The notes beneath the pieces were generated by a model, which saw only the letters and a program-made list of their open reading frames with translations, ran no database searches and was not told the origin of the DNA. This document shows, one piece after another, positions 1 through 6,252 of a stretch of 9,038 nucleotides of DNA; positions within the stretch are counted from its first letter, which is position 1, and every line of letters begins with the position of its first letter. The translations under genes and the position numbers were made by a program. The DNA is from Actinomycetota bacterium (GTDB lineage Bacteria; Actinomycetota; Acidimicrobiia; Acidimicrobiales; BP-101): positions 1 to 9,038 of the forward strand of contig JAUTXA010000271.1 of NCBI GenBank assembly GCA_030838265.1. The letters are read 5' to 3'.

Positions 1-1
1 G

Positions 2-310
2 CGATCCCCGGATCACCTCGTGATCAGCGGCACGCTCGATGATGTGGTGATCGGCTACGCCGCGGCCCGCATCGAGGTCCTGCGGACGGGCGATCGGCTG
101 GCGGTCATCGACGAGCTGTATGTCGAGGCCGAGGCGCGCGCCGTCGGCGTCGGCGAGGCGGTGATGGCCTCGGTGGTCGAGTGGGCCGGTTCCCAGCGCT
201 GTGTCGGCATCGACGCCATGGCGCTGCCCGGCGACCGCAACACCAAGAACTTCTTCGAAATGTCGGGCTTCACCGCCCGCCTCCTCGTCATGCACCACCG
301 GATGCCATGA
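2..310 (+). CDS. GNAT-family N-acetyltransferase, 3' part (5' end outside window)
   Basis: C-terminal part of a GCN5-related acetyltransferase, a family that moves an acetyl group from acetyl-CoA to an amine. The frame is open to the left edge, so the start most likely lies outside; an internal GTG at 20 is possible but would remove the first strands of the fold. Visible landmarks are a beta strand 'VIDELYVEAEARAVGVG', in which the R-A-V-G-V-G loop fits the acetyl-CoA pyrophosphate-binding motif A (R/Q-x-x-G-x-G/A), a helix after it, and the late motif 'NTKNFFEMSGFTARLLVMHHRM' region (an N-x-x-x-x-x-F-Y/F-E-x-x-G-F pattern) that closes GNAT domains. The stop TGA overlaps the ATG of the NUDIX gene by 4 bp (ATGA), suggesting one transcript with coupled translation. 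Substrate cannot be told. Confidence 0.85.
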   Translation, partial: RSPDHLVISGTLDDVVIGYAAARIEVLRTGDRLAVIDELYVEAEARAVGVGEAVMASVVEWAGSQRCVGIDAMALPGDRNTKNFFEMSGFTARLLVMHHRMP

Positions 311-753
311 GTCGTCCCGAGGTCTGCGTCGGGGCCATCGCCCTCGACAACGATCGCCTGCTCATGATCCGTCGCGGCGGGGGCCCGGCCGCGGGGGAGT
401 GGTCCATCCCAGGCGGACGGGTCGAGGCGGGCGAGACCCTGGCCGAAGCGGTGGTGCGCGAGCTGGCCGAGGAGACGGGCATCGAAGGGGTGTGCAACGA
501 GATGGTCGGGTGGGCCGAGCGCATCGGCGACGGCTACCACCACGTGATCCTCGACTTCTATGTCACCGTCCTCGAGGGCCGGCGCCCGGTCGCGGGCGAC
601 GACGCGGTCGAAGCGGCATGGGTCGGGCTCGACGAGATCGTGACGCTGAACCTGGTCGAGGGGCTGGCCGAGTTCCTCCACGACCACGGCATCCACGCCG
701 TCATCACGAAAGCCGCTAGCGGCCCTTCCCTTCGGGGGGCCTCTTCTCGATGA
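307..753 (+). CDS. NUDIX hydrolase
   Basis: 148-residue NUDIX-domain pyrophosphohydrolase; the family cleaves nucleoside diphosphates linked to another moiety, using Mg2+. The NUDIX box is complete at residues 37-59 (G-x5-E-x7-R-E-L-x-E-E-x-G-I) with the metal-binding R51-E52 and E55-E56 present. The N-terminal strand 'VCVGAIALDNDRLLMIRR' and 'GEWSIPGGRVEAGE' are typical of small MutT-like enzymes. The start at 307 is chosen because its ATG overlaps the upstream stop (ATGA) and the fold begins directly after it; in-frame codons further upstream lie inside the acetyltransferase gene. The 3' end overlaps the convergent enoyl-CoA hydratase gene by 38 bp. The substrate cannot be assigned from sequence. 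Confidence 0.93.
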   Translation: MSRPEVCVGAIALDNDRLLMIRRGGGPAAGEWSIPGGRVEAGETLAEAVVRELAEETGIEGVCNEMVGWAERIGDGYHHVILDFYVTVLEGRRPVAGDDAVEAAWVGLDEIVTLNLVEGLAEFLHDHGIHAVITKAASGPSLRGASSR

Positions 754-1480
754 AGGCGCGGGGACCTTCGGCGAAGTCATCGGTCTGCATGACCTTGCCA
801 AAGGCTGACCCGGTGAGCGACCAGAGCTCGTCGTCGCCCATCCCCGAGAGAGCGGCGAGGACGATCTTGCGGCTCTCGCGCACCGCGACCGGGGCGTTGG
901 CGCAGATGCGCTCGGCCAGGGCCTTGGCCGCTGACAGGGCCTCGCCCGGCTCGACCAGGTCGCTGACCATGCCCAGCTGGTAGGCCCTCTCGGCCGGGAT
1001 GGGGTCGCCGGTGAGGATGACCTCCATGGCGACCGCAGGCGGCAAGGCCCGAGGCAGGCGGAACAGGCCACCGGCGGCGGCCACCAGTGACCGCTTGACC
1101 TCGGGGAGGCCGAAGGCGGCGGCCTTCGAGGCCACAATCAGGTCGCAGCTCAGGGCGATCTCGCAGCCCCCGGCCAGAGCAGGCCCATCGACGGCCGCGA
1201 TGATCGGCTTGTCGCGCTCACGCCGGGTGATGCCGGCAAAGCCACCCTTGGACGTGTTGAGGGCAGCGGCCTGCCCGGAGGCGATGGCCTTGAGATCGGC
1301 ACCGGCCGAGAACACGGAGCCTTCGCCCGTGATCACCCCGACCCAGGCCTCGGGATCGTCCTCGAGGCGATCGATGGCCGCCTCGATGCCCGACGCCACC
1401 TCGCCGTTCACCGCGTTGCGGGCCTCGGGTCGGCGGATGGTGATCACCGCGACGCGGCCTTGGAGCTCGTAGTCGACCAT
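716..1480 (-). CDS. Enoyl-CoA hydratase/isomerase family protein (crotonase superfamily)
   Basis: 254-residue crotonase-fold enzyme, likely hydrating trans-2-enoyl-CoA in beta-oxidation or a related acyl-CoA pathway. Oxyanion-hole segments are 'FSAGADLKAI' (about 57-66) and 'GPALAGGCEIALSCDLIVA' (99-117). Both glutamates that act in true hydratases are present at the expected places: E107 in GGCE and E127 in LPEV. The C-terminal 'FIEKRPPEGKGR' is a usual ending of this family. Length matches the normal 250-260 residues. The start at 1480 is chosen because the family begins a few residues before 'VAVITIRRPEARNAV' and because a -10-like TAGGGT lies 7 nt upstream; the frame stays open upstream but without family similarity. 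Exact acyl-CoA substrate unknown; other crotonase members cannot be excluded. Confidence 0.93.
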   Translation of the reverse strand: MVDYELQGRVAVITIRRPEARNAVNGEVASGIEAAIDRLEDDPEAWVGVITGEGSVFSAGADLKAIASGQAAALNTSKGGFAGITRRERDKPIIAAVDGPALAGGCEIALSCDLIVASKAAAFGLPEVKRSLVAAAGGLFRLPRALPPAVAMEVILTGDPIPAERAYQLGMVSDLVEPGEALSAAKALAERICANAPVAVRESRKIVLAALSGMGDDELWSLTGSAFGKVMQTDDFAEGPRAFIEKRPPEGKGR

Positions 1481-1493
1481 GGCCCCGACCCTA
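1481..1493 (-). promoter_or_regulatory. -10 box of a leaderless promoter for the enoyl-CoA hydratase gene
   Basis: On the minus strand TAGGGT (1488-1493) is followed by 7 nt and then the ATG. This spacing puts the transcription start at or next to the A of the start codon, and no Shine-Dalgarno sequence is seen. No convincing -35 is visible. The same arrangement is found before four other genes here. Confidence 0.55.
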
Positions 1494-1619
1494 CTGGCGG
1501 GAGGCTGAGGCCGGGCTGTGCGGTTGCGCTCAGGAGATGGGGGGAAGGTGCCGATGGATATGGCAAGACGGCCGGCGGAACGAATCGGGACCGAGGTATC
1601 GCCTCGGGAGGAGATGCCC

Positions 1620-1850
1620 GTGAGTACCCTGGACGCAGTGACAGCAGTGGCCGAGGGCGCCGATCCGGGCGGGCACTTCCAATGCCCCTTCTGCAACTCC
1701 TACGACGTGTCCCGGCTCTTCCTGGCGTCGCTCAACCTCGACTCCTGCGAGTGCGCGTCGTGCGGCGCCCGGTGGGACGAGGAGTGCGGTAGCGGTGAGT
1801 ACCGGGGACGAGCCGATCGGTCATCGGTCCTCATGCCCCGCCACCGCTGA
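1620..1850 (+). CDS. Small zinc-ribbon protein
   Basis: 76-residue protein with a predicted zinc ribbon: C22-x2-C25 ('QCPFCNSYD') and C45-x2-C48 ('ECASCGARWDEE'), with extra cysteines at 43 and 56. The aromatic-acidic end of the second knuckle (ARWDEE) is common in small ribbon proteins that bind nucleic acid or protein partners. The GTG at 1620 is preferred: GGAGG (1607-1611) is 8 nt upstream of it but only 2 nt from the in-frame ATG at 1614. Translation therefore looks Shine-Dalgarno led, unlike the leaderless neighbours. It is divergent from the enoyl-CoA hydratase gene. I do not recognise a named family, so the function is unknown. The C-terminal 20 residues are low-complexity and Arg/Ser-rich. 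Confidence 0.72.
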   Translation: MSTLDAVTAVAEGADPGGHFQCPFCNSYDVSRLFLASLNLDSCECASCGARWDEECGSGEYRGRADRSSVLMPRHR

Positions 1851-1860
1851 GGTCTGCCGC

Positions 1861-2025
1861 TCAGCAGGCTCGGCGCGCCGCGTGGACCAGCGAGGTCCGG
1901 GGCGCGGCGGCCGCCACCTCGGCGCGGGCCCGGCGGGCGAACTCGGCGATGATGGGCCGCATCTCGGCCAAGATTCGCTCGAGCTCTTCACCACTCGGAT
2001 GCCAGGTCTTCAGTTGCTCATTCAT
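1861..2025 (-). CDS. Small helical hypothetical protein
   Basis: 54-residue protein beginning MNEQLKTWHPSGEELERIL. Residues 11-41 should form a long amphipathic helix rich in Glu, Arg and Ala, followed by a short basic tail ending in Cys. Codons are strongly G/C-ending (for example gcc, ctc, gag, cgc), which supports real coding, and a GGGGGA element lies 5 nt upstream of the ATG. A GTG one codon earlier is an alternative start. It is divergent from the HAD-phosphatase gene, with 13 bp between the start codons. I do not recognise the family and cannot give a function. Confidence 0.5.
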   Translation of the reverse strand: MNEQLKTWHPSGEELERILAEMRPIIAEFARRARAEVAAAAPRTSLVHAARRAC

Positions 2026-2038
2026 CACATTCCCCCAA

Positions 2039-2626
2039 ATGCCTCTTGACACTTCCCTATCGGCAGGTAGGCCGCAAAAGTTCAGTGTCTGCGTCTTCGA
2101 CGTCGACGGGACCCTGCTCGACTCCGACGCCGCACTCCTCGAGCCCTTCCTCGCCTTGGGTGTGCCGGCGGCCGAAGTGACGTTCGGCCACGTCCTGGCC
2201 GATGAGTGCGCTCGCCTGGGGATAGACGTGGCCGACTACCTGGCCGCCTACCGCATCGGGCAGGCCGAGCCCTATCCGGGAGTGCCCGAGGTCGTGGCCC
2301 GGCTCGATCGCTGGGCGGTGTGCTCGAACAAAGACGGCCCCGCCGGACGGGCCGAGCTCGACTTCTGGGGCTGGCACCCGACGGTGGCCCTCTTCGCCGA
2401 CGACTTCGGAGGCCCGAAGCAGCTCGGGCCCGTGCTCGAGGCCCTGGGTGTGATCGGCGACGAGGTGCTCTTCGTCGGCGACACGGCCCACGACCGGACC
2501 TGCGCGACAGCCTCAGGTGCCGGGTTCGCTCTCGCCGGCTGGAACCCCCGTGCCGTTCCCGTTGCCGGAGACATCGTCCTCGACCGGCCCGCCGACGTCC
2601 TCGGCCTGCTCGACAACCTCAACTGA
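2039..2626 (+). CDS. HAD-superfamily hydrolase (phosphoglycolate phosphatase-like)
   Basis: 195-residue haloacid-dehalogenase-type hydrolase, most likely a phosphatase for a small phosphorylated substrate. Motif I is FDVDGT with nucleophile D21 and acid/base D23; motif II S96-N97 in 'AVCSNK'; motif III K127 in 'GGPKQLGPVLEALG'; motif IV G147-D148-T149-A-H-D152. The segment between motifs I and II is short (about 65 residues), implying a small helical C1 cap. All catalytic residues are present. The ATG at 2039 is the only standard start between the conserved domain and implausible upstream sequence. The last 114 bp overlap, on the opposite strand, the coding tail of the next gene, although the HAD protein is still recognisable as normal there ('GDIVLDRPADVLGLLDNL'). 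Confidence 0.88.
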   Translation: MPLDTSLSAGRPQKFSVCVFDVDGTLLDSDAALLEPFLALGVPAAEVTFGHVLADECARLGIDVADYLAAYRIGQAEPYPGVPEVVARLDRWAVCSNKDGPAGRAELDFWGWHPTVALFADDFGGPKQLGPVLEALGVIGDEVLFVGDTAHDRTCATASGAGFALAGWNPRAVPVAGDIVLDRPADVLGLLDNLN

Positions 2627-4114
2627 CTCGGCGGGGATCTCGACCGCGGGGATCTCGACGGCGGGGGTCTCGACGACCGCGGTCTCGACCGCGGGGGTCT
2701 CGGCAGCAGTGGGGGAGGGGGTCTCGGGGACAACGTCGACCGGTGTCGAGGTCAGCGCAGGCTTGGGCGGTCGCGGCTTCGACCCGGAGGGCTTGGGCGG
2801 TCGCGGCGGACGAGGCGGACGCGCCCCGCGGGGCGGACCCGGCGGCGGCGGCATGTCGATGCCGAGCAGGGCGGCCAACGCCGGCACCTTGCCCGAGGTC
2901 TGCTTGGCCAGGTGCAGGAGCGCCTCACCCGGCTCAGCCGGCAGGCCGACCGGCTTCACGCTGCGGCGAACGGGCGAGTCGGCCACCGCTTCGAGCAGAG
3001 CGGCCCACCGGTCGGGCGCGGTGTCAGGAGACATGCCGGCGCCGGCCGCCTCACTCAAGCGCACGGCCAGATCGGCCGGGAATCGGCTGCTGGCGTCGGG
3101 CGGGCGGGCCGCGACCCGCAAGGCCCGAACCAGCCGGCCTTCCTCGAGAGCGCCGGTGATCTCGGCCACCCAACGCTCGCGGTGCTCCTTCACCCGTCGG
3201 TCCAGCGCTTCGCGCAGGGTGCTGGCCAACAGGCGGGTCTCGTCGTCGCGGGCCACGGCATCGGCGCCGGCCACGACCGACCGCAGGTCGCGCAGGGCGA
3301 TCTCGTCGACGTCCTTAGCCGCCGCCTCGGCCCGGTCCCGCCAGTCGGCCGCCTTCAGCCGGGGGAGCAGGGCCTCGGCCATGGCCACCACCGGGCCCTC
3401 GGGCAGCTCGGGCGTGCTGTCGGCCTTGGCCTGCGTGTTGTGGGCCTCGATGGCCTGGCGCACGGCGGGCAGGCCGCCCTTCAGCACCTGCTCGGCGATG
3501 GGTCGCTGCTCAGGCGACAGGTCGGCGAGCACCGCCGAGCGGTGGACGTTGCCGGGGCTGAGGCGCTTGGGCTTCGGCTTGGCCGGGGCCGCGTCGCGCT
3601 CAGGCCGGGGGCCGCGATCAGCCCTCGGGGCGCGGTCGGTCCGGGGCGCCCGCTCCGGCCGGGTTCCGCGGTCGGGCCGGGGACCACGATCGGATGGACG
3701 TCCGCCTCCATCACCGGGAGTGCGGGGCCCGCGGTCGGCGCGCTCGCGGGGCCGACGAGGCCCGTCCCCTCGGTTGCGGTCGCCGTCGCGACGAGGGCCG
3801 CGGCCCTCGCGCTCGCCTCGCTCGCTCTTGGAGACGAGTGAACTGGTCACCCCTGGTGCCTCGGTCCGGGGCGGGCCGATGATCTCGAGGCGCTCAGGCT
3901 CGGCGCGCCGGCCCTTGGGCGGCACGACCGTCAGGACGGTGATGCCCTCGATGTCGAACTCGGCTTCGGCCCTCACCACGTCGCCGACCTTGGCCCCCGG
4001 GTAGAGGACTGATCCCTCGACGACTCCCTTGGGCTGCTTGGCCCCCGCGGCGCGCCACGTCCACGTCCCGTCGTCGCGGGAGCTGGTCAGCTCGATGTCG
4101 ATGCGTCGGGGCAC
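2513..4114 (-). CDS. Conserved-type multidomain protein with RG/DR-rich linker and acidic repeat tail, function unknown
   Basis: 533-residue cytoplasmic protein with no signal peptide. Residues 1-80 look beta-rich (TWTWRAAGAKQPKG, then GAKVGDVVRAEAEF and GITVLTVVPPK), suggestive of a small barrel. Residues 95-180 are a very basic Arg/Gly/Asp/Pro tract with RGPRPDRG-like units. Residues 185-415 are a long helical region (for example 'SPEQRPIAEQVLKGGLPAVRQAIEAH'). Residues 421-452 are PPG/PRPP-rich, and 453-533 form an acidic Val/Glu/Thr/Pro tail with VETPA/VEIPA repeats. A beta domain joined to an RG-rich tract resembles RNA-binding proteins, but this is inference. The start is a GTG with TAGCGT 9 nt upstream (leaderless type). 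The last 37 codons overlap the HAD gene antisense. Confidence 0.85.
   Translation of the reverse strand: MPRRIDIELTSSRDDGTWTWRAAGAKQPKGVVEGSVLYPGAKVGDVVRAEAEFDIEGITVLTVVPPKGRRAEPERLEIIGPPRTEAPGVTSSLVSKSERGEREGRGPRRDGDRNRGDGPRRPRERADRGPRTPGDGGGRPSDRGPRPDRGTRPERAPRTDRAPRADRGPRPERDAAPAKPKPKRLSPGNVHRSAVLADLSPEQRPIAEQVLKGGLPAVRQAIEAHNTQAKADSTPELPEGPVVAMAEALLPRLKAADWRDRAEAAAKDVDEIALRDLRSVVAGADAVARDDETRLLASTLREALDRRVKEHRERWVAEITGALEEGRLVRALRVAARPPDASSRFPADLAVRLSEAAGAGMSPDTAPDRWAALLEAVADSPVRRSVKPVGLPAEPGEALLHLAKQTSGKVPALAALLGIDMPPPPGPPRGARPPRPPRPPKPSGSKPRPPKPALTSTPVDVVPETPSPTAAETPAVETAVVETPAVEIPAVEIPAESVEVVEQAEDVGGPVEDDVSGNGNGTGVPAGESEPGT
2631..2705. repeat. 15-bp tandem repeat (5 units) in the unknown protein's tail
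   Basis: Five consecutive 15-bp units of the form GCGGGGATCTCGACC, with the fourth unit most diverged. On the minus strand they encode VE(I/T)PA pentapeptides (about residues 472-496). The array starts 4 bp after the HAD stop codon, that is, at the edge of the antisense overlap. Confidence 0.85.
2760..2806. repeat. Direct repeat, 17 bp, in the Pro-rich segment
   Basis: GGCTTGGGCGGTCGCGG occurs at 2760-2776 and again exactly at 2790-2806, a 30-bp period. On the minus strand it encodes part of the PRPPKPSGSKPRPPKP segment of the 533-residue protein. Confidence 0.85.
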
Positions 4115-4129
4115 AGCGCCATCACGCTA
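4115..4129 (-). promoter_or_regulatory. -10 box of a probable leaderless promoter for the 533-residue protein gene
   Basis: On the minus strand TAGCGT (4124-4129) is followed by 9 nt and then the GTG start. No Shine-Dalgarno sequence is present. No clear -35. Confidence 0.45.
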
Positions 4130-4241
4130 GCAACGACGCTACGCACGGCGCGCCAGAGAAATAGTCACTCAGGACCTTGCCGAGTGGTCAGGACCTGCCG
4201 ATATGGTCTCCATGGGATTCGGGGTTCACCGGGGAGGACAG

Positions 4242-4433
4242 ATGTTGCGGACGCTGCTCGTTGCCTACTTGGCCATGGTCCTCATGGCCGCCGGGATCGC
4301 CTTCGGGGGCCATGTGATCCTCGGGCTGGCCTTCCTGCTGGCCGCCACCGGGGGAGTGCGGTCCCTCGCCCACGACATCGTCAACCCGCCGCTGCGGGTC
4401 CGAGTCCCCGACACCGTCGACGACCTGCTGTAG
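4242..4433 (+). CDS. Small membrane protein, unknown function
   Basis: 63-residue protein with a hydrophobic stretch from residue 4 to 36, broken at about 18-24 (AGIAFGGH), so either two short membrane helices or one long hairpin. A 27-residue polar tail follows with 'NPPLRVRVPDTVDDLL', which the positive R40 and R52/R54 would place in the cytoplasm. The start at 4242 is chosen because GGGGAGG (4231-4237) lies just upstream. An ATG at 4212 is a real alternative: GATATG/TATGGT at 4200-4207 could be a -10 box for a leaderless message starting there, which would add 10 residues. The ATG at 4203 lies inside that box and is unlikely. It may be transcribed with the SnoaL-like gene 28 bp downstream. 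Family not recognised. Confidence 0.65.
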   Translation: MLRTLLVAYLAMVLMAAGIAFGGHVILGLAFLLAATGGVRSLAHDIVNPPLRVRVPDTVDDLL

Positions 4434-4449
4434 CCAAGGTCAGAGGCCG

Positions 4450-4461
4450 TAGGGTCTCGGC
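4450..4461 (+). promoter_or_regulatory. -10 box of a leaderless promoter for the SnoaL-like gene
   Basis: TAGGGT (4450-4455) is followed by 6 nt and the ATG at 4462, with no Shine-Dalgarno sequence between. The hexamer is identical to the one before the enoyl-CoA hydratase gene. Confidence 0.55.
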
Positions 4462-4881
4462 ATGGCCAACGCCCGGGAGCCGAAGGAGGTCGTCCGTCGC
4501 TTCCTCGACCACGGGAGCACGCCGGACGGCTGGAACATGGAGGTCATCGCCGAGTGCTTCGGCGACGACTACGTGTCGCACACGTGGGGCGGGGACCTCG
4601 CCCACACGGGTGCTCGCCAGGCCCGGTTCTTCGCCGGCCTCGAGTGGGGGGAGCGCCTCAGCCGAGATCTGGTCGCCGAGGGGGACCTGGTCGTGCAGCG
4701 GTCGACCGTCCGGATGCGGCATGTCGGCGAGGTCTTCGGCGTGCCGGCGACCGGACGGGAGGTGACGGTCGAGCACGTCGAGATGTGGCGGGTGCGCGAC
4801 GGCAAGATCGTCGAGCACTGGGGTGGCCTTGGGGCCGGCGGCCAGCTCTACCGGGCCCTCACCACGCCGACCTCCACTTAG
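4462..4881 (+). CDS. SnoaL-like domain protein (ester cyclase / NTF2-like fold)
   Basis: 139-residue single-domain protein of the SnoaL-like part of the NTF2-like superfamily, a cone-shaped alpha+beta fold that binds small hydrophobic molecules and in some members catalyses cyclisation, hydrolysis or isomerisation. The helical N-terminus (EPKEVVRRFLDHGS) leads into 'IAECFGDDYVSHTWGGDLAHTG' and the diagnostic C-terminal sheet 'GVPATGREVTVEHVEMWRVR' followed by DGKIVEHWG. Length matches the family. The start ATG has a leaderless-type -10 box 6 nt upstream. Its stop codon TAG is also the first three bases of the next gene's -10 box. The substrate is unknown; many such proteins lie near other small-molecule enzymes, here an alpha/beta hydrolase. 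Confidence 0.88.
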   Translation: MANAREPKEVVRRFLDHGSTPDGWNMEVIAECFGDDYVSHTWGGDLAHTGARQARFFAGLEWGERLSRDLVAEGDLVVQRSTVRMRHVGEVFGVPATGREVTVEHVEMWRVRDGKIVEHWGGLGAGGQLYRALTTPTST

Positions 4882-4890
4882 GCTGGAGCC
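4879..4890 (+). promoter_or_regulatory. -10 box of a leaderless promoter for the alpha/beta hydrolase gene, sharing the upstream stop codon
   Basis: TAGGCT (4879-4884) is followed by 6 nt and the ATG at 4891. The TAG of the hexamer is the stop codon of the SnoaL-like gene, so promoter and coding end are fused. Confidence 0.5.
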
Positions 4891-5574
4891 ATGCGCTCCG
4901 AGCCGGTCCTGCTGGTCCACGGGTTCACCTCGTCGTTCGAGCGGAACTGGCGCGAGCCGGGGTGGTGCGACCTCCTCGGTGACGCGGGGCGCGAGGTCAT
5001 CGGGGTCGACCTGTTGGGCCACGGCAAGTCGGCCAAGCCCCACGATCCCGCGGAGTACGCCGACCTCGAGGCCGGCGTGGCTGCCGCCCTCCCCGACGAC
5101 GGCCAGGTCGATGCCATCGCCTTCTCGATGGGGGCCCGCGTGCTGCTGACGCTGGCCGCCCGAGCACCGGAGCGATTCGGACGAATCGTCGTCGGGGGAG
5201 TCGGGGCCACGTTGCTCGAGCCGCCCGACCACGAGCCCCTTGCCCTCGCCCTCGAAGGCAAGTCCGAACCGAGCCAGCCCATCGCCCAGGCCTTCACCCG
5301 GTTCGCCCGCGGCGGTGACAACGACCCTCTGGCCCTGGCCGCCTTCCTACGCCGGCCCACGCCACCGTTGACCAAGGACGAGCTCGGGCGGGTGACCTGT
5401 CCTGTGCTGGTCGTCATCGGCGACCGGGACTTCTCGGGCCCCGGCCAGCCCCTCGTCGACGCCCTGCCGGATGCCCAGCTCAAGACCCTCCGCAACGTCG
5501 ATCACCTGGGCACCCCGAACGACATGGGATTCATCGACGCCGCCCTGACCTTCTTGGACGCCGTCCCCGCCTAG
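4891..5574 (+). CDS. Alpha/beta-fold hydrolase
   Basis: 227-residue alpha/beta hydrolase, likely an esterase or related enzyme acting in the cytoplasm (no signal peptide). Landmarks in order: LLVHGFTSS (residues 7-15, oxyanion-hole strand), 'EVIGVDLLGHGKSAKP' (35-50), nucleophile S79 in A-F-S-M-G (the elbow has Ala in place of the usual first Gly), acid D180 in 'VVIGDRDF' and H205 in NVDHLG. The triad is complete. The cap region (about 110-165) is short, giving a compact protein compared with the usual 250-300 residues. The start follows a leaderless-type -10 box 6 nt upstream. The gene ends 14 bp from the convergent lipoprotein gene. Substrate not assignable; pairing with the SnoaL-like gene may be functional. 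Confidence 0.9.
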   Translation: MRSEPVLLVHGFTSSFERNWREPGWCDLLGDAGREVIGVDLLGHGKSAKPHDPAEYADLEAGVAAALPDDGQVDAIAFSMGARVLLTLAARAPERFGRIVVGGVGATLLEPPDHEPLALALEGKSEPSQPIAQAFTRFARGGDNDPLALAAFLRRPTPPLTKDELGRVTCPVLVVIGDRDFSGPGQPLVDALPDAQLKTLRNVDHLGTPNDMGFIDAALTFLDAVPA

Positions 5575-5588
5575 TCGGAGGCCACACC

Positions 5589-6230
5589 TCAGGGCCGGGG
5601 CGGCTGGGGTCCCAGACCAGGCGGGGCCGGAACGATGTCCGTTGCCGACGGCGGATCGATCGTCACCGGCACATCAACATTCGTGATCGTCGTTCGGGCC
5701 ACCAGGGTCTTTTGGTGGCCGAGATCGAGCGTCACCACAACGGACGCAACCCGCCCAGCCAGGAGGGTCCCCGACGCCGAAAATTGCGGCCCTCGAGCCT
5801 CGAAGCGACCGGCCGTCACGGCGACCCGGTCCGCGTTCTTGAGCAGTGCGACGTAGTTCAGGATTCGTAACGCGGGAGCGGGCTGGCTGCCGCTCGGCGA
5901 TTCGTAGAACTTGCCTGGCACCCCGGGGACACTGAGGAACGACCGCCTACCGACTTGGATGGCGGGCCCCGTTAGGGTCGAGTCCGACACGCGAAGCCTG
6001 TCTGGGGCGCCGTAGTCCGCCAGGGCCGTGGTCACCCGGTGATCCGTGCCTGACATGCGCAGCTCTTCGACGACGTGGGCGCTGTTCACGCCTAGCGTCC
6101 GCGCAGCCGCCGCCCGGAGCTCAACTCGGGAGGCAGCCGTGTAACGAGAACTCCCTGAACGGCACGCGACGGGACTGATGAGGAGCACCATCATCATGCA
6201 GGACAGAGCCGTCCCTGACCGTTTTCGCAC
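5589..6230 (-). CDS. Probable lipoprotein or secreted protein, unknown function
   Basis: 213-residue exported protein. The N-terminus MRKRSGTALS is basic, residues 8-22 are hydrophobic, and C23 in 'LLISPVAC' could be the lipidated cysteine, though Pro at -3 makes the lipobox imperfect. The mature part appears to be mostly beta strands ('DRLRVSDSTLTGPAIQVGRRSFLSV', 'RVASVVVTLDLGHQKTLVART'), ending in a Pro-rich tail. This layout loosely recalls LolA-like lipoproteins of the LppX/LprG type in mycobacteria, which carry lipids to the cell envelope; that comparison is inference. The GTG start has TACACT 7 nt upstream (leaderless type). Codon use is less G/C-biased than in genes to the left, marking the start of the accessory-looking stretch. 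Confidence 0.68.
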   Translation of the reverse strand: MRKRSGTALSCMMMVLLISPVACRSGSSRYTAASRVELRAAAARTLGVNSAHVVEELRMSGTDHRVTTALADYGAPDRLRVSDSTLTGPAIQVGRRSFLSVPGVPGKFYESPSGSQPAPALRILNYVALLKNADRVAVTAGRFEARGPQFSASGTLLAGRVASVVVTLDLGHQKTLVARTTITNVDVPVTIDPPSATDIVPAPPGLGPQPPRP

Positions 6231-6243
6231 GGTCGGGAGTGTA
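6231..6243 (-). promoter_or_regulatory. -10 box of a leaderless promoter for the lipoprotein gene
   Basis: On the minus strand TACACT (6238-6243) is followed by 7 nt and the GTG start. A 17-bp spacer would put any -35 at 6261-6266, inside the dif-like site, so Xer binding there could interfere with transcription. Confidence 0.5.
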
Positions 6244-6252
6244 CACAGCGCA

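Noticed and set aside
55..1137. Long minus-strand open frame of 360 codons
   Set aside because: It is antisense to the acetyltransferase, NUDIX and hydratase genes and encodes Pro/Arg/Ser-rich sequence typical of GC-rich shadow frames.
2046..2073. Promoter TTGACA-16 bp-TAGGCC
   Set aside because: It is a good match by eye, but it lies inside the first codons of the HAD gene and no in-frame start codon follows before the catalytic DVDGT motif, so it cannot drive an intact HAD protein. It may be chance.
2517..4004. Long plus-strand open frame of 495 codons
   Set aside because: It mirrors the 533-residue minus-strand gene; its product is Ser/Arg/Gly low-complexity sequence, and the minus strand has the better start, promoter and domain logic.
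4381..5232. Minus-strand open frame of 283 codons
   Set aside because: It is a shadow of the SnoaL-like and alpha/beta hydrolase genes, which have complete family motifs on the plus strand.
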